NCBI RefSeq assembly: GCF_021441885.1
Contig: NZ_CP090439.1
Location: forward strand, 1,488,001 to 1,552,000
Direction: 5' to 3'
From: Vibrio maritimus
Lineage (GTDB): Bacteria; Pseudomonadota; Gammaproteobacteria; Enterobacterales; Vibrionaceae
Length of the DNA stretch: 64,000 nucleotides
Shown here piece by piece: positions 42,625 to 51,910 of this stretch (position 1 is its first letter; each line of letters opens with the position of its first letter). The position numbers were made by a program, and so were the translations under genes. Below the pieces are notes generated by a model. It was not told the origin of the DNA. It was given only the letters and a program-made list of their open reading frames with translations, and ran no database searches.

Positions 42625-43296
42625 TTAGCTTGGGCAAGCGTTGTTCAGCACATAACCGAGTCCGCGCAGTGTTTTGATCTCGACACTGCTGTGACTGAGC
42701 GATTTTCTCAGACGACCCACATAGGTTTCGATGGCATTAAGATTTGGCGTACTGCTGTAGCCATAAAGGTGCTCAATCAGCTCCTCCTTGCTCATCACTC
42801 GGTTTAGGTGCGTGATGAAAATTTCAAGTAATCGAAACTCACGCTGCTTAAGGTCGATAGGTTCGCCTTTTACTTTGACCGAGCAACTGACACTATCAAA
42901 CTCGATATCACCGTAGGTAATCACATTATGGTCGCTGCCCTGTCTACGGCGCACAATTGCCCGGCATCTCGCCTCAAGCTCTCCGAAATCGAAAGGTTTG
43001 GTTAGGTAATCATCCGCCCCTAAATCAAGCAAGTTGATGCGATCAAATACCTCGTTTCTTGCAGTAAGAATCAATATAGGGGTATCAGATACTTGTCGAA
43101 TTCGTTTAGTGATTTGTTCCCCCGATTTATAGGGGAGGTTTAGATCAAGAATAATCAGATCAAAAGGTGTATGGCTGACCATGGCGTAGGCTACGTCGCC
43201 ATCGTAGGCGCAGTCAACGCCGTGACCGAGGTCGGTGAAGCGTTGCTCAATGGCTTGGCTGATCATTTTATCGTCTTCAACTACTAATACTCGCAT
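42625..43296 (-). CDS. OmpR-family response regulator, TctD-like
   Basis: A 223-residue response regulator. The receiver domain has the acidic pair VVEDDK, the phospho-acceptor Asp in LIILDLNLP, and Lys in LTKPF. The C-terminal winged helix contains LKQREFRLLEIFITH and YVGRLRKSL. The ATG at 43296 has GGAGG at a perfect five-base spacing; the four codons before it to 43308 are not needed. It forms an operon with the histidine kinase and binding protein. An inverted repeat TTTACA-N7-TGTAAA (43351-43369) lies in its promoter region. Confidence 0.92.
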   Translation of the reverse strand: MRVLVVEDDKMISQAIEQRFTDLGHGVDCAYDGDVAYAMVSHTPFDLIILDLNLPYKSGEQITKRIRQVSDTPILILTARNEVFDRINLLDLGADDYLTKPFDFGELEARCRAIVRRRQGSDHNVITYGDIEFDSVSCSVKVKGEPIDLKQREFRLLEIFITHLNRVMSKEELIEHLYGYSSTPNLNAIETYVGRLRKSLSHSSVEIKTLRGLGYVLNNACPS

Positions 43297-43350
43297 TTCA
43301 GCCTCCATGGAGTAATGGGTGTTAATACATGGTTTCTATTTAACGAGTAG

Positions 43351-43369
43351 TTTACATTGAGGGTGTAAA
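43351..43369. promoter_or_regulatory. Inverted repeat before response regulator gene
   Basis: TTTACA and TGTAAA flank seven bases. It is about 55 bases upstream of the start. Role unknown; autoregulation is one option, though it differs from the 20-bp element before tctC and prpF. Confidence 0.35.
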
Positions 43370-43429
43370 TGTCTCTGCCGAAAAGGTCACGATTATCGAT
43401 TCCTACTTGATTAGAAAAGTGATGGGACA

Positions 43430-43465
43430 CAAAAAACGCCTCAAAATTACTCAGATTTTGAGGCG
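43430..43465 (-). terminator. Rho-independent terminator of tcuAB
   Basis: CGCCTCAAAAT (43437-43447) and ATTTTGAGGCG (43455-43465) form an 11-bp stem. On the minus strand TTTTTTGTG follows. It lies 22 bases after the tcuB stop codon. Confidence 0.9.
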
Positions 43466-43486
43466 CTTATATAAAGTATTATACGA

Positions 43487-44620
43487 TTAAGCGTTTGGCT
43501 CGGTGACAGGCTCAACACCGACAATCGCTTGGTGACGCTCTTTTTCTACCACGAAAGTGATTAAGGCAATGAGGCGATAGAAACCGTGAACAAACTTGCC
43601 GTAAGGCATCGAGATAAAGAGCGTAAGAACGATCCCTAAGTGAACCGTCAGCCCAAGTCCTACCCAACTCGTATCGCGCAAAACCATCAATCCCAGACCG
43701 GAAACGCTTGTTAGTAGCAATAGCATTAGGAAGCTCGTGTCCATACCCTTGTTGGTTTTACCTTTGGTATCCGATACGGCTTGACGCTTCAGCGCCATTA
43801 GACCAATAGGACCAACAATTAGACCTAAACCACCAATCACACCAAATAGTTTGGGTAGACTGATAAAGTCATACGGGGCAGGAAGCGCCAGCGCATAGTG
43901 CATCACTGTTGCGGTGGAGGTTGCAGCGAAGCAAAGCATGAATCCCCAGAACGTCATTTGGTGGAAGTAACGTCTTGCCATCGATGGCTTCTCTGAAGGG
44001 TACGAGCATCCTTGACCATTTCCTCCATCGAGGTATTTGAGGGTAAGGCCATCTTTAATCCCTTTGGCTACCAATCCCCAATCTAGCTTCCACGGTGCAG
44101 GTAATCGCATCACCTTCCAGAAGTTGACAATCGACATCACCATAGCGATGGCAACAAATAGCGCCACGGTACCGAAGATCGCTACCATTACGTTATGAGA
44201 TATTACGCCGTAAAAAGCGTTGTCATGTACTTGGAAAAAACTGTCGCCAGTGAAATAGGCACCGAGTACCATAAATGCTGTGACTAACACCAATAATAAC
44301 GAAGTTACCCAAAAACCATTGTTCTTGAATGCTGAGCCCATAAAGCTTGGCCAAGCATATTGTGCGTAGCTCTCTTCTCTAAGCTCGGCCATGGCGCCAG
44401 GCACGTTGAGTTCAAACTCGTGAGGTTTCGCGTATTGGCAGTTGTGGTAACAGGCGCCGCAGTTATGGCAAAGGTTAGATAAGTAGTCGAGATCATCTGA
44501 ATTGAACTCTAATCTAAGCTCCATTGCTTGAAACACGGCGCAGTGACCTTCGCAATAGCGGCAGGCATTACAAATGGTCATTACTCTGTCGACTTCTTTT
44601 ACTTTAATTGTTGATCGCAT
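43487..44620 (-). CDS. tcuB: Tricarballylate utilization iron-sulfur membrane protein TcuB
   Basis: A 377-residue protein. Two cysteine clusters near the N-terminus (CNACRYCEGHC and CHNCGACYHNC) bind iron-sulfur centres and are followed by about six hydrophobic segments with conserved histidines. TcuB of Salmonella reoxidises the flavoprotein TcuA and passes electrons to the membrane. The gene overlaps tcuA by 17 bases, so both are translated together. The start at 44620 is kept; an ATG at 44581 just before the first cysteine cluster is also possible. Confidence 0.93.
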   Translation of the reverse strand: MRSTIKVKEVDRVMTICNACRYCEGHCAVFQAMELRLEFNSDDLDYLSNLCHNCGACYHNCQYAKPHEFELNVPGAMAELREESYAQYAWPSFMGSAFKNNGFWVTSLLLVLVTAFMVLGAYFTGDSFFQVHDNAFYGVISHNVMVAIFGTVALFVAIAMVMSIVNFWKVMRLPAPWKLDWGLVAKGIKDGLTLKYLDGGNGQGCSYPSEKPSMARRYFHQMTFWGFMLCFAATSTATVMHYALALPAPYDFISLPKLFGVIGGLGLIVGPIGLMALKRQAVSDTKGKTNKGMDTSFLMLLLLTSVSGLGLMVLRDTSWVGLGLTVHLGIVLTLFISMPYGKFVHGFYRLIALITFVVEKERHQAIVGVEPVTEPNA

Positions 44621-45992
44621 AATCCGCTGCCTCGCTTCCTGCTATTCGTCCAAATACATTTCCAATTGTCATTCCAATGCCTGCTAAGTAGCCTTGTCCT
44701 AGTACGTTGCCTGCCATAATTTCTCCAGCAGCAAATAGGTTTTTGGCAAGCTTGCCATCAGACATTCTCATCTGAGCATTCTTATTGACCTCAACACCAA
44801 GGTAGGTGAACGTGATGCCGGGCTTCAGCGAGTAGGCGTAGAATGGGGGAGTGTCAATTCGTCGTGCCCAGTTAGTTTTGTTAACTTCAAGTCCTTTGGT
44901 GTGTACTTGGTCTAGTTCGGTGTGATCAAAGTTACCCGGCTGAACGGCGGCGTTATACTCTTCGATGGTCTGAGTGAATGCCTCAACGTCTAAGCCTACT
45001 TTTTCGGCCAGTTCTTGTATTGAGTTTGCTGTCACCGCTGGAAACACCGGAGGCATGAACGAGCCTTTGGCTTTGCTATCGATAATGACATGAGCAATCT
45101 GATCAGGCTGAGAGGCCACAAGGCGGCCCCAAATCGCGTAACGCTTAGGCCAGAAATCTTCGCCCTCATCATAAAAGCGTTTGGCATTCTTATTGACGAC
45201 GACTCCAAGAGAAACACAGTCAACGCGAGTACAAATCCCACCATCAAATTGTGGCGCTCGACCATCTATCGCAACCGCATGGCATTGGTTTGGCTCGCCA
45301 ACGGAGTTGATCCCTGCATTAAGCAGCATTTTCAGCAAAGTGCCTTTGTTGTATGGAGTACCACGGATCAGGAAGTTCTCCGCAATATCGCCCCATGCCT
45401 CTTTCAGCCATTCTACATTCGCCTCAAAACCACCTGCGGCGGCGACAAATGTTTTGCCTTTAATCGTCTGATCGCCGACTGAAACACTTTTAAATTCATC
45501 GTTGTTTATTTCAATGTCGGTGACCATGGCATCGTAGTGGATCTCAATGCCCAAATTTTCAGCGTGACGATAGAGAGCATTGGCAAGCTGTTTACCGCCT
45601 CCCATGAAGAACGCGTTAGTCCTTCCTAGATGTAGTGTGCCTCCCAACGGCGGCTGGAACTGCACGCCTCGCTGCTCTAACCAATCAACCGCCTCCGTTG
45701 AGCGGTGAAGCGTCAAGCGTGCAAGTTCTTCATTGGTTTTGCCTTTGGTAACACGCATTAGGTCTTGCCAATATTCTTCTTCGTCGTAGGTACCGCTTAA
45801 GACAGACATAGGGCCGTCGTGCATTGGTCTTAGGTTTCGGGTGTGACGGGTATTGCCACCACGGTGGGTTCTGGGAGCGCCTTCCAGCAGACAAACACTC
45901 GCGCCTTTTTCGGCGGCAACAATCGCAGCAACGATGCCAGCCTGACCACCTCCAGCAACAATCACATCGTAGGACTCACTTTCAAAGCTCAT
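44604..45992 (-). CDS. tcuA: FAD-dependent tricarballylate dehydrogenase TcuA
   Basis: A 462-residue flavoprotein of the FAD_binding_2 (fumarate reductase/TcuA) type. The dinucleotide motif VIVAGGGQAGIVAA is at residues 9-22, RGGNTRHTRN follows, and the C-terminal segment FAAGEIMAGNVLGQGYLAG is characteristic. TcuA oxidises tricarballylate to cis-aconitate. AAGGA precedes the ATG. It is transcribed divergently from a GntR regulator with an operator-like palindrome between them. The Salmonella MFS carrier TcuC is absent here; the TTT system and PrpF-like isomerase nearby may replace it and extend the substrate range. Confidence 0.92.
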   Translation of the reverse strand: MSFESESYDVIVAGGGQAGIVAAIVAAEKGASVCLLEGAPRTHRGGNTRHTRNLRPMHDGPMSVLSGTYDEEEYWQDLMRVTKGKTNEELARLTLHRSTEAVDWLEQRGVQFQPPLGGTLHLGRTNAFFMGGGKQLANALYRHAENLGIEIHYDAMVTDIEINNDEFKSVSVGDQTIKGKTFVAAAGGFEANVEWLKEAWGDIAENFLIRGTPYNKGTLLKMLLNAGINSVGEPNQCHAVAIDGRAPQFDGGICTRVDCVSLGVVVNKNAKRFYDEGEDFWPKRYAIWGRLVASQPDQIAHVIIDSKAKGSFMPPVFPAVTANSIQELAEKVGLDVEAFTQTIEEYNAAVQPGNFDHTELDQVHTKGLEVNKTNWARRIDTPPFYAYSLKPGITFTYLGVEVNKNAQMRMSDGKLAKNLFAAGEIMAGNVLGQGYLAGIGMTIGNVFGRIAGSEAADYAINN

Positions 45993-46020
45993 TCGATACT
46001 TCCTTGTTTTTGGTTATTGA

Positions 46021-46045
46021 TGTATACGATTGTATACAATTGTAT
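46021..46045. promoter_or_regulatory. GntR-type operator between tcuA and its regulator
   Basis: The perfect palindrome ATTGTATACAAT lies at 46029-46040. TGTATAC occurs at 46021 and again at 46031, ten bases apart, with TGTAT once more at 46041. This is the pattern of an operator for FCD-type GntR regulators, about 35 bases upstream of tcuA. Confidence 0.65.
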
Positions 46046-46143
46046 TTTTAGCTTGAAACTTATTGATTCCTGTGTCAAGTTTGGAATAACAAAAACTTCA
46101 CAACTGAGATCTAGAACGATCTTCGATTAGAGTTCGATAGCAA

Positions 46144-46815
46144 ATGACACAAGAAAAAAAGAGTAATCAATCTCGCTCCGAAGTGGCCTATCAGAAGCTA
46201 CTACAAGCCATTCGTCACGGTGAACTGACACCGGGAACTCGCGTTAGAGAAATTGAAGTTGCAGAGATGCTGGGCATCAGCAGAACACCCGTCAGGGATG
46301 CCATTCGGCGTTTAGAAAGTGATGGTTTGTTGATCCATTTGCCACGCCAAGGTGCGGTCATCAAGCAGCTGGATCAGAAAGAGGTGATAGAGCTGTATGA
46401 GGTGCGTGAGGTATTAGAAGGCACTGCAGCGCGATATGCAGCACGGCATGCCTCAGAGATTGAATTAGCTGAGCTCGAAGACTTCAACGACATCATGTTA
46501 AGTAATGCCAATGACCCGATTAAGGTCGCTGAGGCGAATCGTCTGTTTCACCAAGCGCTATATCGAGCGGGGAACAATCGCTACTTAATTGACGCACTAA
46601 ATTCATTATCAAATGCACTCACTCTTCTAGGTGGAACAACGCTACAAGAAGGCGAACGAACTCAAACTGCGTACCAAGAGCATCAAGCGATCATTGATGC
46701 CATTCGCCAGCGCGATGGCGATAAAGCGGAACAGGCCGCTAGGCATCACATTCAGCAAGCGCATCGAATTCGTATGCGGATGCAAAGGGCTTCACAGGTT
46801 GAAGTTAAGGGGTGA
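46144..46815 (+). CDS. GntR-family regulator (FCD subfamily)
   Basis: A 223-residue regulator. The winged helix (AEMLGISRTPVRDAIRRLESDGLL, residues about 38-60) is followed by an all-helical FCD effector domain with metal/ligand residues in LFHQALYRAGNNRYL and HHIQQAH. FCD proteins usually bind organic acids. It is divergent from tcuAB, with TGTATAC repeats between them, so it probably represses tcuAB until its acid ligand appears. No strong ribosome site precedes ATG 46144. Confidence 0.9.
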   Translation: MTQEKKSNQSRSEVAYQKLLQAIRHGELTPGTRVREIEVAEMLGISRTPVRDAIRRLESDGLLIHLPRQGAVIKQLDQKEVIELYEVREVLEGTAARYAARHASEIELAELEDFNDIMLSNANDPIKVAEANRLFHQALYRAGNNRYLIDALNSLSNALTLLGGTTLQEGERTQTAYQEHQAIIDAIRQRDGDKAEQAARHHIQQAHRIRMRMQRASQVEVKG

Positions 46816-47050
46816 GTGATTGAAGTGTAGATTGGTTTCAATTTCCGCTGCACTCTTTACCTTTAGAGTCAAACTTTTTGAAAAGTACCATGGAAACAGA
46901 GGCAGCGCTGAGCTAACTCAGTTAGATGTCGAGTGTCTGCTTTACATCTTCAAAGAAATTAAAAGTATTATTGCTTAGTATTTAAAAGGTCATCTAGAAC
47001 TATTTCCGTATAGTTTCTGACAACCCTTATTTGTAAATGGTTCAGTTGAC

Positions 47051-47530
47051 CTACCAATCGATTGATGCCTCTGTATCCCATCGACAAACTGCCTTTTTAA
47101 TAATTCTCTCGTTAGGTTTGCTTTCTCTTGTGCCATGATCGGTTGAAACTAGAATATATTTGAACTCCCAATCACCGCGCATAGTTGGCTCACCATCATC
47201 ATTGAATGTGAGATCTGCTTCTATGCCACCGTATACGTCGCCACTGATGTGCTCTCGCTGCATGATTGAGAACTTATGGTTCTGTGAACCGTTTTTCATT
47301 TTACGAATTTCGTGATTCGTCACTGTGACGTTTTCGATTGGAGTATTGGAGTCACTCCAGAGATAAACACCTTGACCGTCTTTTTGTATGATCAAGTTTG
47401 CATGGTTGTCTAGTTCGCAAGAAAACGGCTTATCAATTGACTTAGGGTTAGCCATCATCTCACTGACGCTAGTCGTTTGACATCCAGAGAGTGCGACTAT
47501 TGCCAAAGCTGGGATCATAAGTTTATTCAT
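47051..47530 (-). CDS. Hypothetical lipoprotein
   Basis: A 159-residue predicted lipoprotein. The signal peptide MNKLMIPALAIVALSGC ends in a lipobox with Cys17 as the lipid-bearing residue; the following QTT avoids the inner-membrane Asp signal, so outer-membrane location is likely. The mature part is polar with beta-strand-like stretches and no family I recognise. It stands alone, flanked by gaps of about 235 and 380 bases. No function is proposed. Confidence 0.75.
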   Translation of the reverse strand: MNKLMIPALAIVALSGCQTTSVSEMMANPKSIDKPFSCELDNHANLIIQKDGQGVYLWSDSNTPIENVTVTNHEIRKMKNGSQNHKFSIMQREHISGDVYGGIEADLTFNDDGEPTMRGDWEFKYILVSTDHGTRESKPNERIIKKAVCRWDTEASIDW

Positions 47531-47909
47531 TCTTGTACCTTAATGCGCTCCGCGCTGCAGAGTGATTTTTGTTGTTCGTGTTTTAGCGCACATCAAAAAA
47601 CCTGTAGACCTAGCCCTCCAGATTGAAATGATGTTAATTGCTACTCTTAGTCCATTTACTGTAACCCCAGAAATTAAAACACTTAACTACAATATGAAGG
47701 ATCAGGTCCATCGATGCTCTGCTAGATTCGGGTATTGATGTAATGTCCGTATTTGCTGATGTGTGGAAAATATTTGCTTATCCTTGATATATGTTGCCTT
47801 CTACTAGTTGCTTTTCTTTCAGTGACTTAATTAAGGCAGTAACTTGTTTTGTCGCTCTAAGCTCGTTAATCTTTCTCTTAGGGAGCAGCAAACATGGAGA
47901 AGTTGATTA
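47531..47909. other. Intergenic region before YejB-like operon
   Basis: 379 bases with no gene, strong hairpin or recognisable operator. It presumably holds the promoters of the lipoprotein gene and the divergent ABC operon. Confidence 0.6.
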
Positions 47910-48932
47910 ATGCTTTCTTACTTTCTTCGTCGCCTGGCACTAGTGGTGCCGACCTTTTTAGGGGTGACGATACTTATTTTTGCGATCACCAGATTAGTAC
48001 CAGGCGGTCCAGTAGAGAGAATGCTGGCGAACCTGCATACACAAGGGGATGGGGGTTCGCTATCGATATCAGGCAGTAACTCTGCGTTGTCGGAAGATCA
48101 AATCCAAGAGTTGAACGCGTTTTACGGACTCGATAAACCCGTTCCCCAAGCCTATTGGGAATGGCTTTCGAACCTTGTTCAGTTGGATCTTGGTGAGTCT
48201 ACTCGCTACTACGAGCCGGTTTCAGACATGATTGCGGAGCGTATTCCAGTATCACTGTTTTACGGTGGTATGACGTTCTTCATCAGCTATTTTATTTCCA
48301 TCCCTCTTGGCTATTACAAAGCACTTAAGCATGGTTCTGTGTTTGATTCGCTCTCTTCAGTGGCAATCTTTGTAGGGTATGCACTGCCAGGCTACGTTGT
48401 GGGGGTGTTGCTTATTACTCTGTTTAGTTATCACCTAGAGTGGACGCCTATGGGGGGCTTCACTAGCGATGACTTTGAGGATTTTGAGCTATTGTCAGAG
48501 CAAGTTGCTGACATTATGTGGCATGCCATTCTACCTTTAATCTGTTACCTCATCGGCGACTTTGCGACGCTTACTATGACGATGAAAAACAATCTCATGG
48601 AAAACCTGTCAGCAGACTACATAAGAACTGCGATCGCAAAGGGCTTGCCATTTAAGCAAGCGGTGCGAAAGCACGCACTACGAAATAGCCTAATACCAAT
48701 TGCCAGCCATTTTGGTAACTCTTTGCTGTTCTTTATGACCGGAGCATTCTTAATTGAGGTCATCTTCAACATTGATGGAATAGGGCTACTGGGTTATGAG
48801 TCTATTGTCGAAAGAGACTACCCCGTTGTAATGGGGATCGTCGCGATTAATGCGGTGCTGCTGCTTCTGGGAAACATCATCTCCGATATCTGTGTCGCGC
48901 TTGTCGACCCTCGTGTGAAGTTTGGGGGATAA
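47910..48932 (+). CDS. ABC transporter permease, YejB/DppB-like
   Basis: A 340-residue permease with the DppB/YejB N-terminus (YFLRRLALVVPTFLGVTILIF), the NRLVPGG-like RLVPGGPVERM segment and the inner loop DYIRTAIAKGLPFKQAVRKHALRN that docks on the ATPase. About six membrane helices. GGAG lies ten bases before the ATG. It heads a five-gene importer (permease, permease, binding protein, two ATPases). The binding-protein gene in the middle and the shape of the second permease point to the Yej-like branch. Confidence 0.9.
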   Translation: MLSYFLRRLALVVPTFLGVTILIFAITRLVPGGPVERMLANLHTQGDGGSLSISGSNSALSEDQIQELNAFYGLDKPVPQAYWEWLSNLVQLDLGESTRYYEPVSDMIAERIPVSLFYGGMTFFISYFISIPLGYYKALKHGSVFDSLSSVAIFVGYALPGYVVGVLLITLFSYHLEWTPMGGFTSDDFEDFELLSEQVADIMWHAILPLICYLIGDFATLTMTMKNNLMENLSADYIRTAIAKGLPFKQAVRKHALRNSLIPIASHFGNSLLFFMTGAFLIEVIFNIDGIGLLGYESIVERDYPVVMGIVAINAVLLLLGNIISDICVALVDPRVKFGG

Positions 48933-48935
48933 GCG

Positions 48936-49976
48936 ATGCAGGTCAGTCCTTTAACAAAGAAAAAGCTCAATAATTTTAGACGGATTAAGCGTGGCTATTG
49001 GTCGTTTATTCTGCTGTCACTCATGTTGATTATGTCGTTATTTGCTGAATTTCTTATTAACAGCAAAGCGCTGGTGGTGAAGTATCAAGGTGATTATTTT
49101 TTTCCGGTGGTGAGCCGTGTCTATCTGGGAACAGAATTTGGGCAAACGAATGCCAGTGAAGCCGACTACAGACAACTTAAGTTAACCTTTGAACAAGCGG
49201 CAGGTGATGATTTTGTGTTGATGCCGATAGTGCCGTGGGATCCTTATGAACAAGACTTTTCTGGGGACTATCCTCCAAATGCGCCCGATGCTCAAACTAA
49301 GCACTATCTAGGTACCGATATCATCGGCAGAGATATATTGGCAAGATTGGTGTACGGCTTTCGAATTGCTATGGGTTTTGCACTATTAGCCATGGCGGCT
49401 TCTTATGCGATTGGTGTGGCTGTCGGCTGCGCTATGGGCTTTCTTGGCGGCAAGTTTGACCTTTTCGTTCAACGTTTTATTGAGATTTGGTCTATGGTGC
49501 CTTTCTTGTACGTCATCATGATTTTGGTCTCTATTGTTCAGCCGAGTTTTACTTTGTTTGTCGCCATCATTGTCATGTTTGGTTGGATGGGCATTACTTG
49601 GTACATGAGGACCATGACCTATAAAGAAGTCGCAAGGGAGTATGTCACGGCAGCCAAAGCGCTTGGCGCGTCAAATGCTCGAATCGTCTTCAACCACATC
49701 CTCCCAAATACCATGGTGATGGTGGTGACACTCGCACCATTTACTATCGCGGCAAATATCACGGCTCTGACCGCACTCGATTATTTGGGATTAGGTCTAA
49801 TGCCACCGACGCCAAGCTGGGGAGAGTTGCTTCAGCAAGGAAAGTCGAACTTAGACTCACCTTGGATCGTCGCTTCGGTAGTAACCGCCATTGTTGCGGT
49901 TTTAGTCATGGTGACATTCATTGGTGAAGCGGTAAGGGCAGCCTTCGACCCGAAGAAGTTTACCCGCTATGTTTAA
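48936..49976 (+). CDS. ABC transporter permease, YejE/DppC-like
   Basis: A 346-residue permease. Between the first helix and the conserved HYLGTDIIGRDILARLVYG it has a periplasmic insertion of about 75 residues (KALVVKYQGDYFFPVVSR at its start), which is typical of YejE and missing from DppC. The docking loop is EYVTAAKALGASNARIVFNHILPN. It starts four bases after the first permease gene and works with it as the channel. In E. coli, Yej proteins import peptides and microcin C; here the substrate is unknown. Confidence 0.9.
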   Translation: MQVSPLTKKKLNNFRRIKRGYWSFILLSLMLIMSLFAEFLINSKALVVKYQGDYFFPVVSRVYLGTEFGQTNASEADYRQLKLTFEQAAGDDFVLMPIVPWDPYEQDFSGDYPPNAPDAQTKHYLGTDIIGRDILARLVYGFRIAMGFALLAMAASYAIGVAVGCAMGFLGGKFDLFVQRFIEIWSMVPFLYVIMILVSIVQPSFTLFVAIIVMFGWMGITWYMRTMTYKEVAREYVTAAKALGASNARIVFNHILPNTMVMVVTLAPFTIAANITALTALDYLGLGLMPPTPSWGELLQQGKSNLDSPWIVASVVTAIVAVLVMVTFIGEAVRAAFDPKKFTRYV

Positions 49977-50048
49977 ACTAAGTGACTAATATTAATCGTA
50001 TAGAGCTAGACCACGGAAACGTTTAGCGAATAAAAATAAGGATATTGC

Positions 50049-51887
50049 ATGAGCAAGAATTACATGACTCTGGCGGTACTTTCGACAACCCTATCTGTGG
50101 GCGTGAACGCGGCTGACCTTCCCGCGGATCTTCAATGGATAGATAACATGAATGAGCCATTGTTTGCGTCGGAGGAAGCGCAGTTTGGCGGTACGTTGCG
50201 CACATATATGTCGAGTTTCCCGCAAACGCTTCGAAGTGTTGGACCAGATTCAAATTCTGGTTTGCGTCACTACTTCATGGACGGCACTCCCAAGCTGGCT
50301 GCTCGTCATCCTAATACGAATAAGTGGATTCCACAGCTCGCTGAAGCATGGGCGTATGGTGACGACAATCAAACTGTCTATTTCAAGTTGAACCCGAAGG
50401 CAAAATGGTCCGATGGTGAGATGGTCACCGCGGACGACTATTTGTTTATGCTGACCTACAACCGATCCAAAGACATTATTGCCCCATGGTACAACGACTT
50501 CTTTACCAACAAGATCGCCGACGTCGTCAAGATTGATGACTACACCATTGCCATTAAGTCAGCCTCGAAAATGAGCCAAGATGAGCTGATGATTCAGATT
50601 AACTTGCCAAGCAATGGGGTACAGCCAAGACCCGAGCACTTTTTTGCTGATTCCAAAAACGATAAAAACGGTGATGGTATTGACGATAACTTTGTGAGGA
50701 AGTTCAATTTCAAGGCTGAGCCAACGACTTGGGCGTATTACATGTCTGACGTTAAGAAAGGTAAGAGCGTCACGTTCAAACATGTCGGTCAGGACTGGTG
50801 GGGGTATGAGAATCGATATTACAAGAATCGCTACAATGTTGAGAAGGTGCGCCTTACCGTTATTCGTGATGCAGACATTGCCAGAAAGCGTTTTGAAAAG
50901 GGTGACTTGGATGCGTTTGGCTTAATACTGCCAAGTTTGTGGCATGAGAAGGCGGACGGTAAGCCTTATCAAAATGGATACATCCAAAAGTTCTGGGGCT
51001 ATAACCAAACCGTACAGGGGGCGGGCGGCTTATGGATGAATACCTCAATGCCGATGCTCGACGACCGTAATGTGCGAGCGGGTATAATGTATGCCTCCGA
51101 TTACGACGGCATGATTAAAAACGTGTTACGCGGTGATTACCTGCGTTTGCCTCACGGGCTTGGAGCAGGGCATGGCGACTATGATCGACCAGACAATCAA
51201 GCTCCGGCTTTTGACCCAGATAAAGCGATCGCTTATTTCGAAGCGGCGGGTTTTGATACCATCGGTACAGACGGCATTCGTGTTAATGCCCAAGGTCAGC
51301 GACTAAGCTTTGATATTACTTATGGTTTCCCGCCACATACACCAAGGATCGCTTATCTCAAAGAACAGGCTAAGCAAGCGGGACTGGAGTTTAACCTTAA
51401 TCTTGTTGATGGCTCTTCGGCGTTCAAGTTTGTGCTCGAGAAAAAACATCAGCTAGCATTTTTGCACATGGGTGGTGGTGAGATCCCAGCTTATTGGGAG
51501 TATCTACACTCTGACAATGCAAAACCTCAAACCAACAACCACACCTTTTATCAAAATCCCGATATGGACAAACTCATTGACCAATATGTGGTTGAATTTG
51601 ACGTCGCCAAAAAACAAGCGCTGTCACATCAGATCCAACAGAAAGTGTCTGAGGAGTTTCTCATTGTTCCAGGATATATGGTGCCATACACGCGCGAAGC
51701 GCATTGGCGCTGGTTGCGTCTTCCAGAAAATGGGATGACCAAACAAACGCAAGCCATGTTCTCGGTGACGGACATCGCCAACTTTTGGATTGACGATGAA
51801 CTCAAGAAGCAGACGAAGCAGGCAATGAAAAAAGGCGAGAGCTTCGAGCCTGTGATTGTGGTTGATGACAGCTACAAACTGCAATAA
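50049..51887 (+). CDS. ABC transporter periplasmic binding protein, family 5 (YejA-like)
   Basis: A 612-residue family-5 binding protein with a signal peptide (MSKNYMTLAVLSTTLSVGVN, cleavage near AADLP). Family-5 landmarks are LAEAWAYGDDNQTVYFKL, KWSDGEMVTADDYLF and RAGIMYASDYDGMIKN. The N-terminal GGTLRTYMSSFPQTLRSVGPD is YejA-like. AAGGA precedes the ATG. Family-5 proteins bind peptides, oligosaccharides or other bulky ligands. With mutarotase and sugar-catabolic genes next door, an oligosaccharide ligand is as plausible as a peptide. Confidence 0.9.
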   Translation: MSKNYMTLAVLSTTLSVGVNAADLPADLQWIDNMNEPLFASEEAQFGGTLRTYMSSFPQTLRSVGPDSNSGLRHYFMDGTPKLAARHPNTNKWIPQLAEAWAYGDDNQTVYFKLNPKAKWSDGEMVTADDYLFMLTYNRSKDIIAPWYNDFFTNKIADVVKIDDYTIAIKSASKMSQDELMIQINLPSNGVQPRPEHFFADSKNDKNGDGIDDNFVRKFNFKAEPTTWAYYMSDVKKGKSVTFKHVGQDWWGYENRYYKNRYNVEKVRLTVIRDADIARKRFEKGDLDAFGLILPSLWHEKADGKPYQNGYIQKFWGYNQTVQGAGGLWMNTSMPMLDDRNVRAGIMYASDYDGMIKNVLRGDYLRLPHGLGAGHGDYDRPDNQAPAFDPDKAIAYFEAAGFDTIGTDGIRVNAQGQRLSFDITYGFPPHTPRIAYLKEQAKQAGLEFNLNLVDGSSAFKFVLEKKHQLAFLHMGGGEIPAYWEYLHSDNAKPQTNNHTFYQNPDMDKLIDQYVVEFDVAKKQALSHQIQQKVSEEFLIVPGYMVPYTREAHWRWLRLPENGMTKQTQAMFSVTDIANFWIDDELKKQTKQAMKKGESFEPVIVVDDSYKLQ

Positions 51888-51910
51888 CCAAAATGCTGGA
51901 TGGAGTGTTC

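Noticed and set aside
45993..46143. Third copy of the response-regulator element (reverse of CAAGTTTGG region near 46075)
   Set aside because: TGTGTCAAGTTTGG resembles the reverse complement but needs a one-base insertion and has no second half-site.
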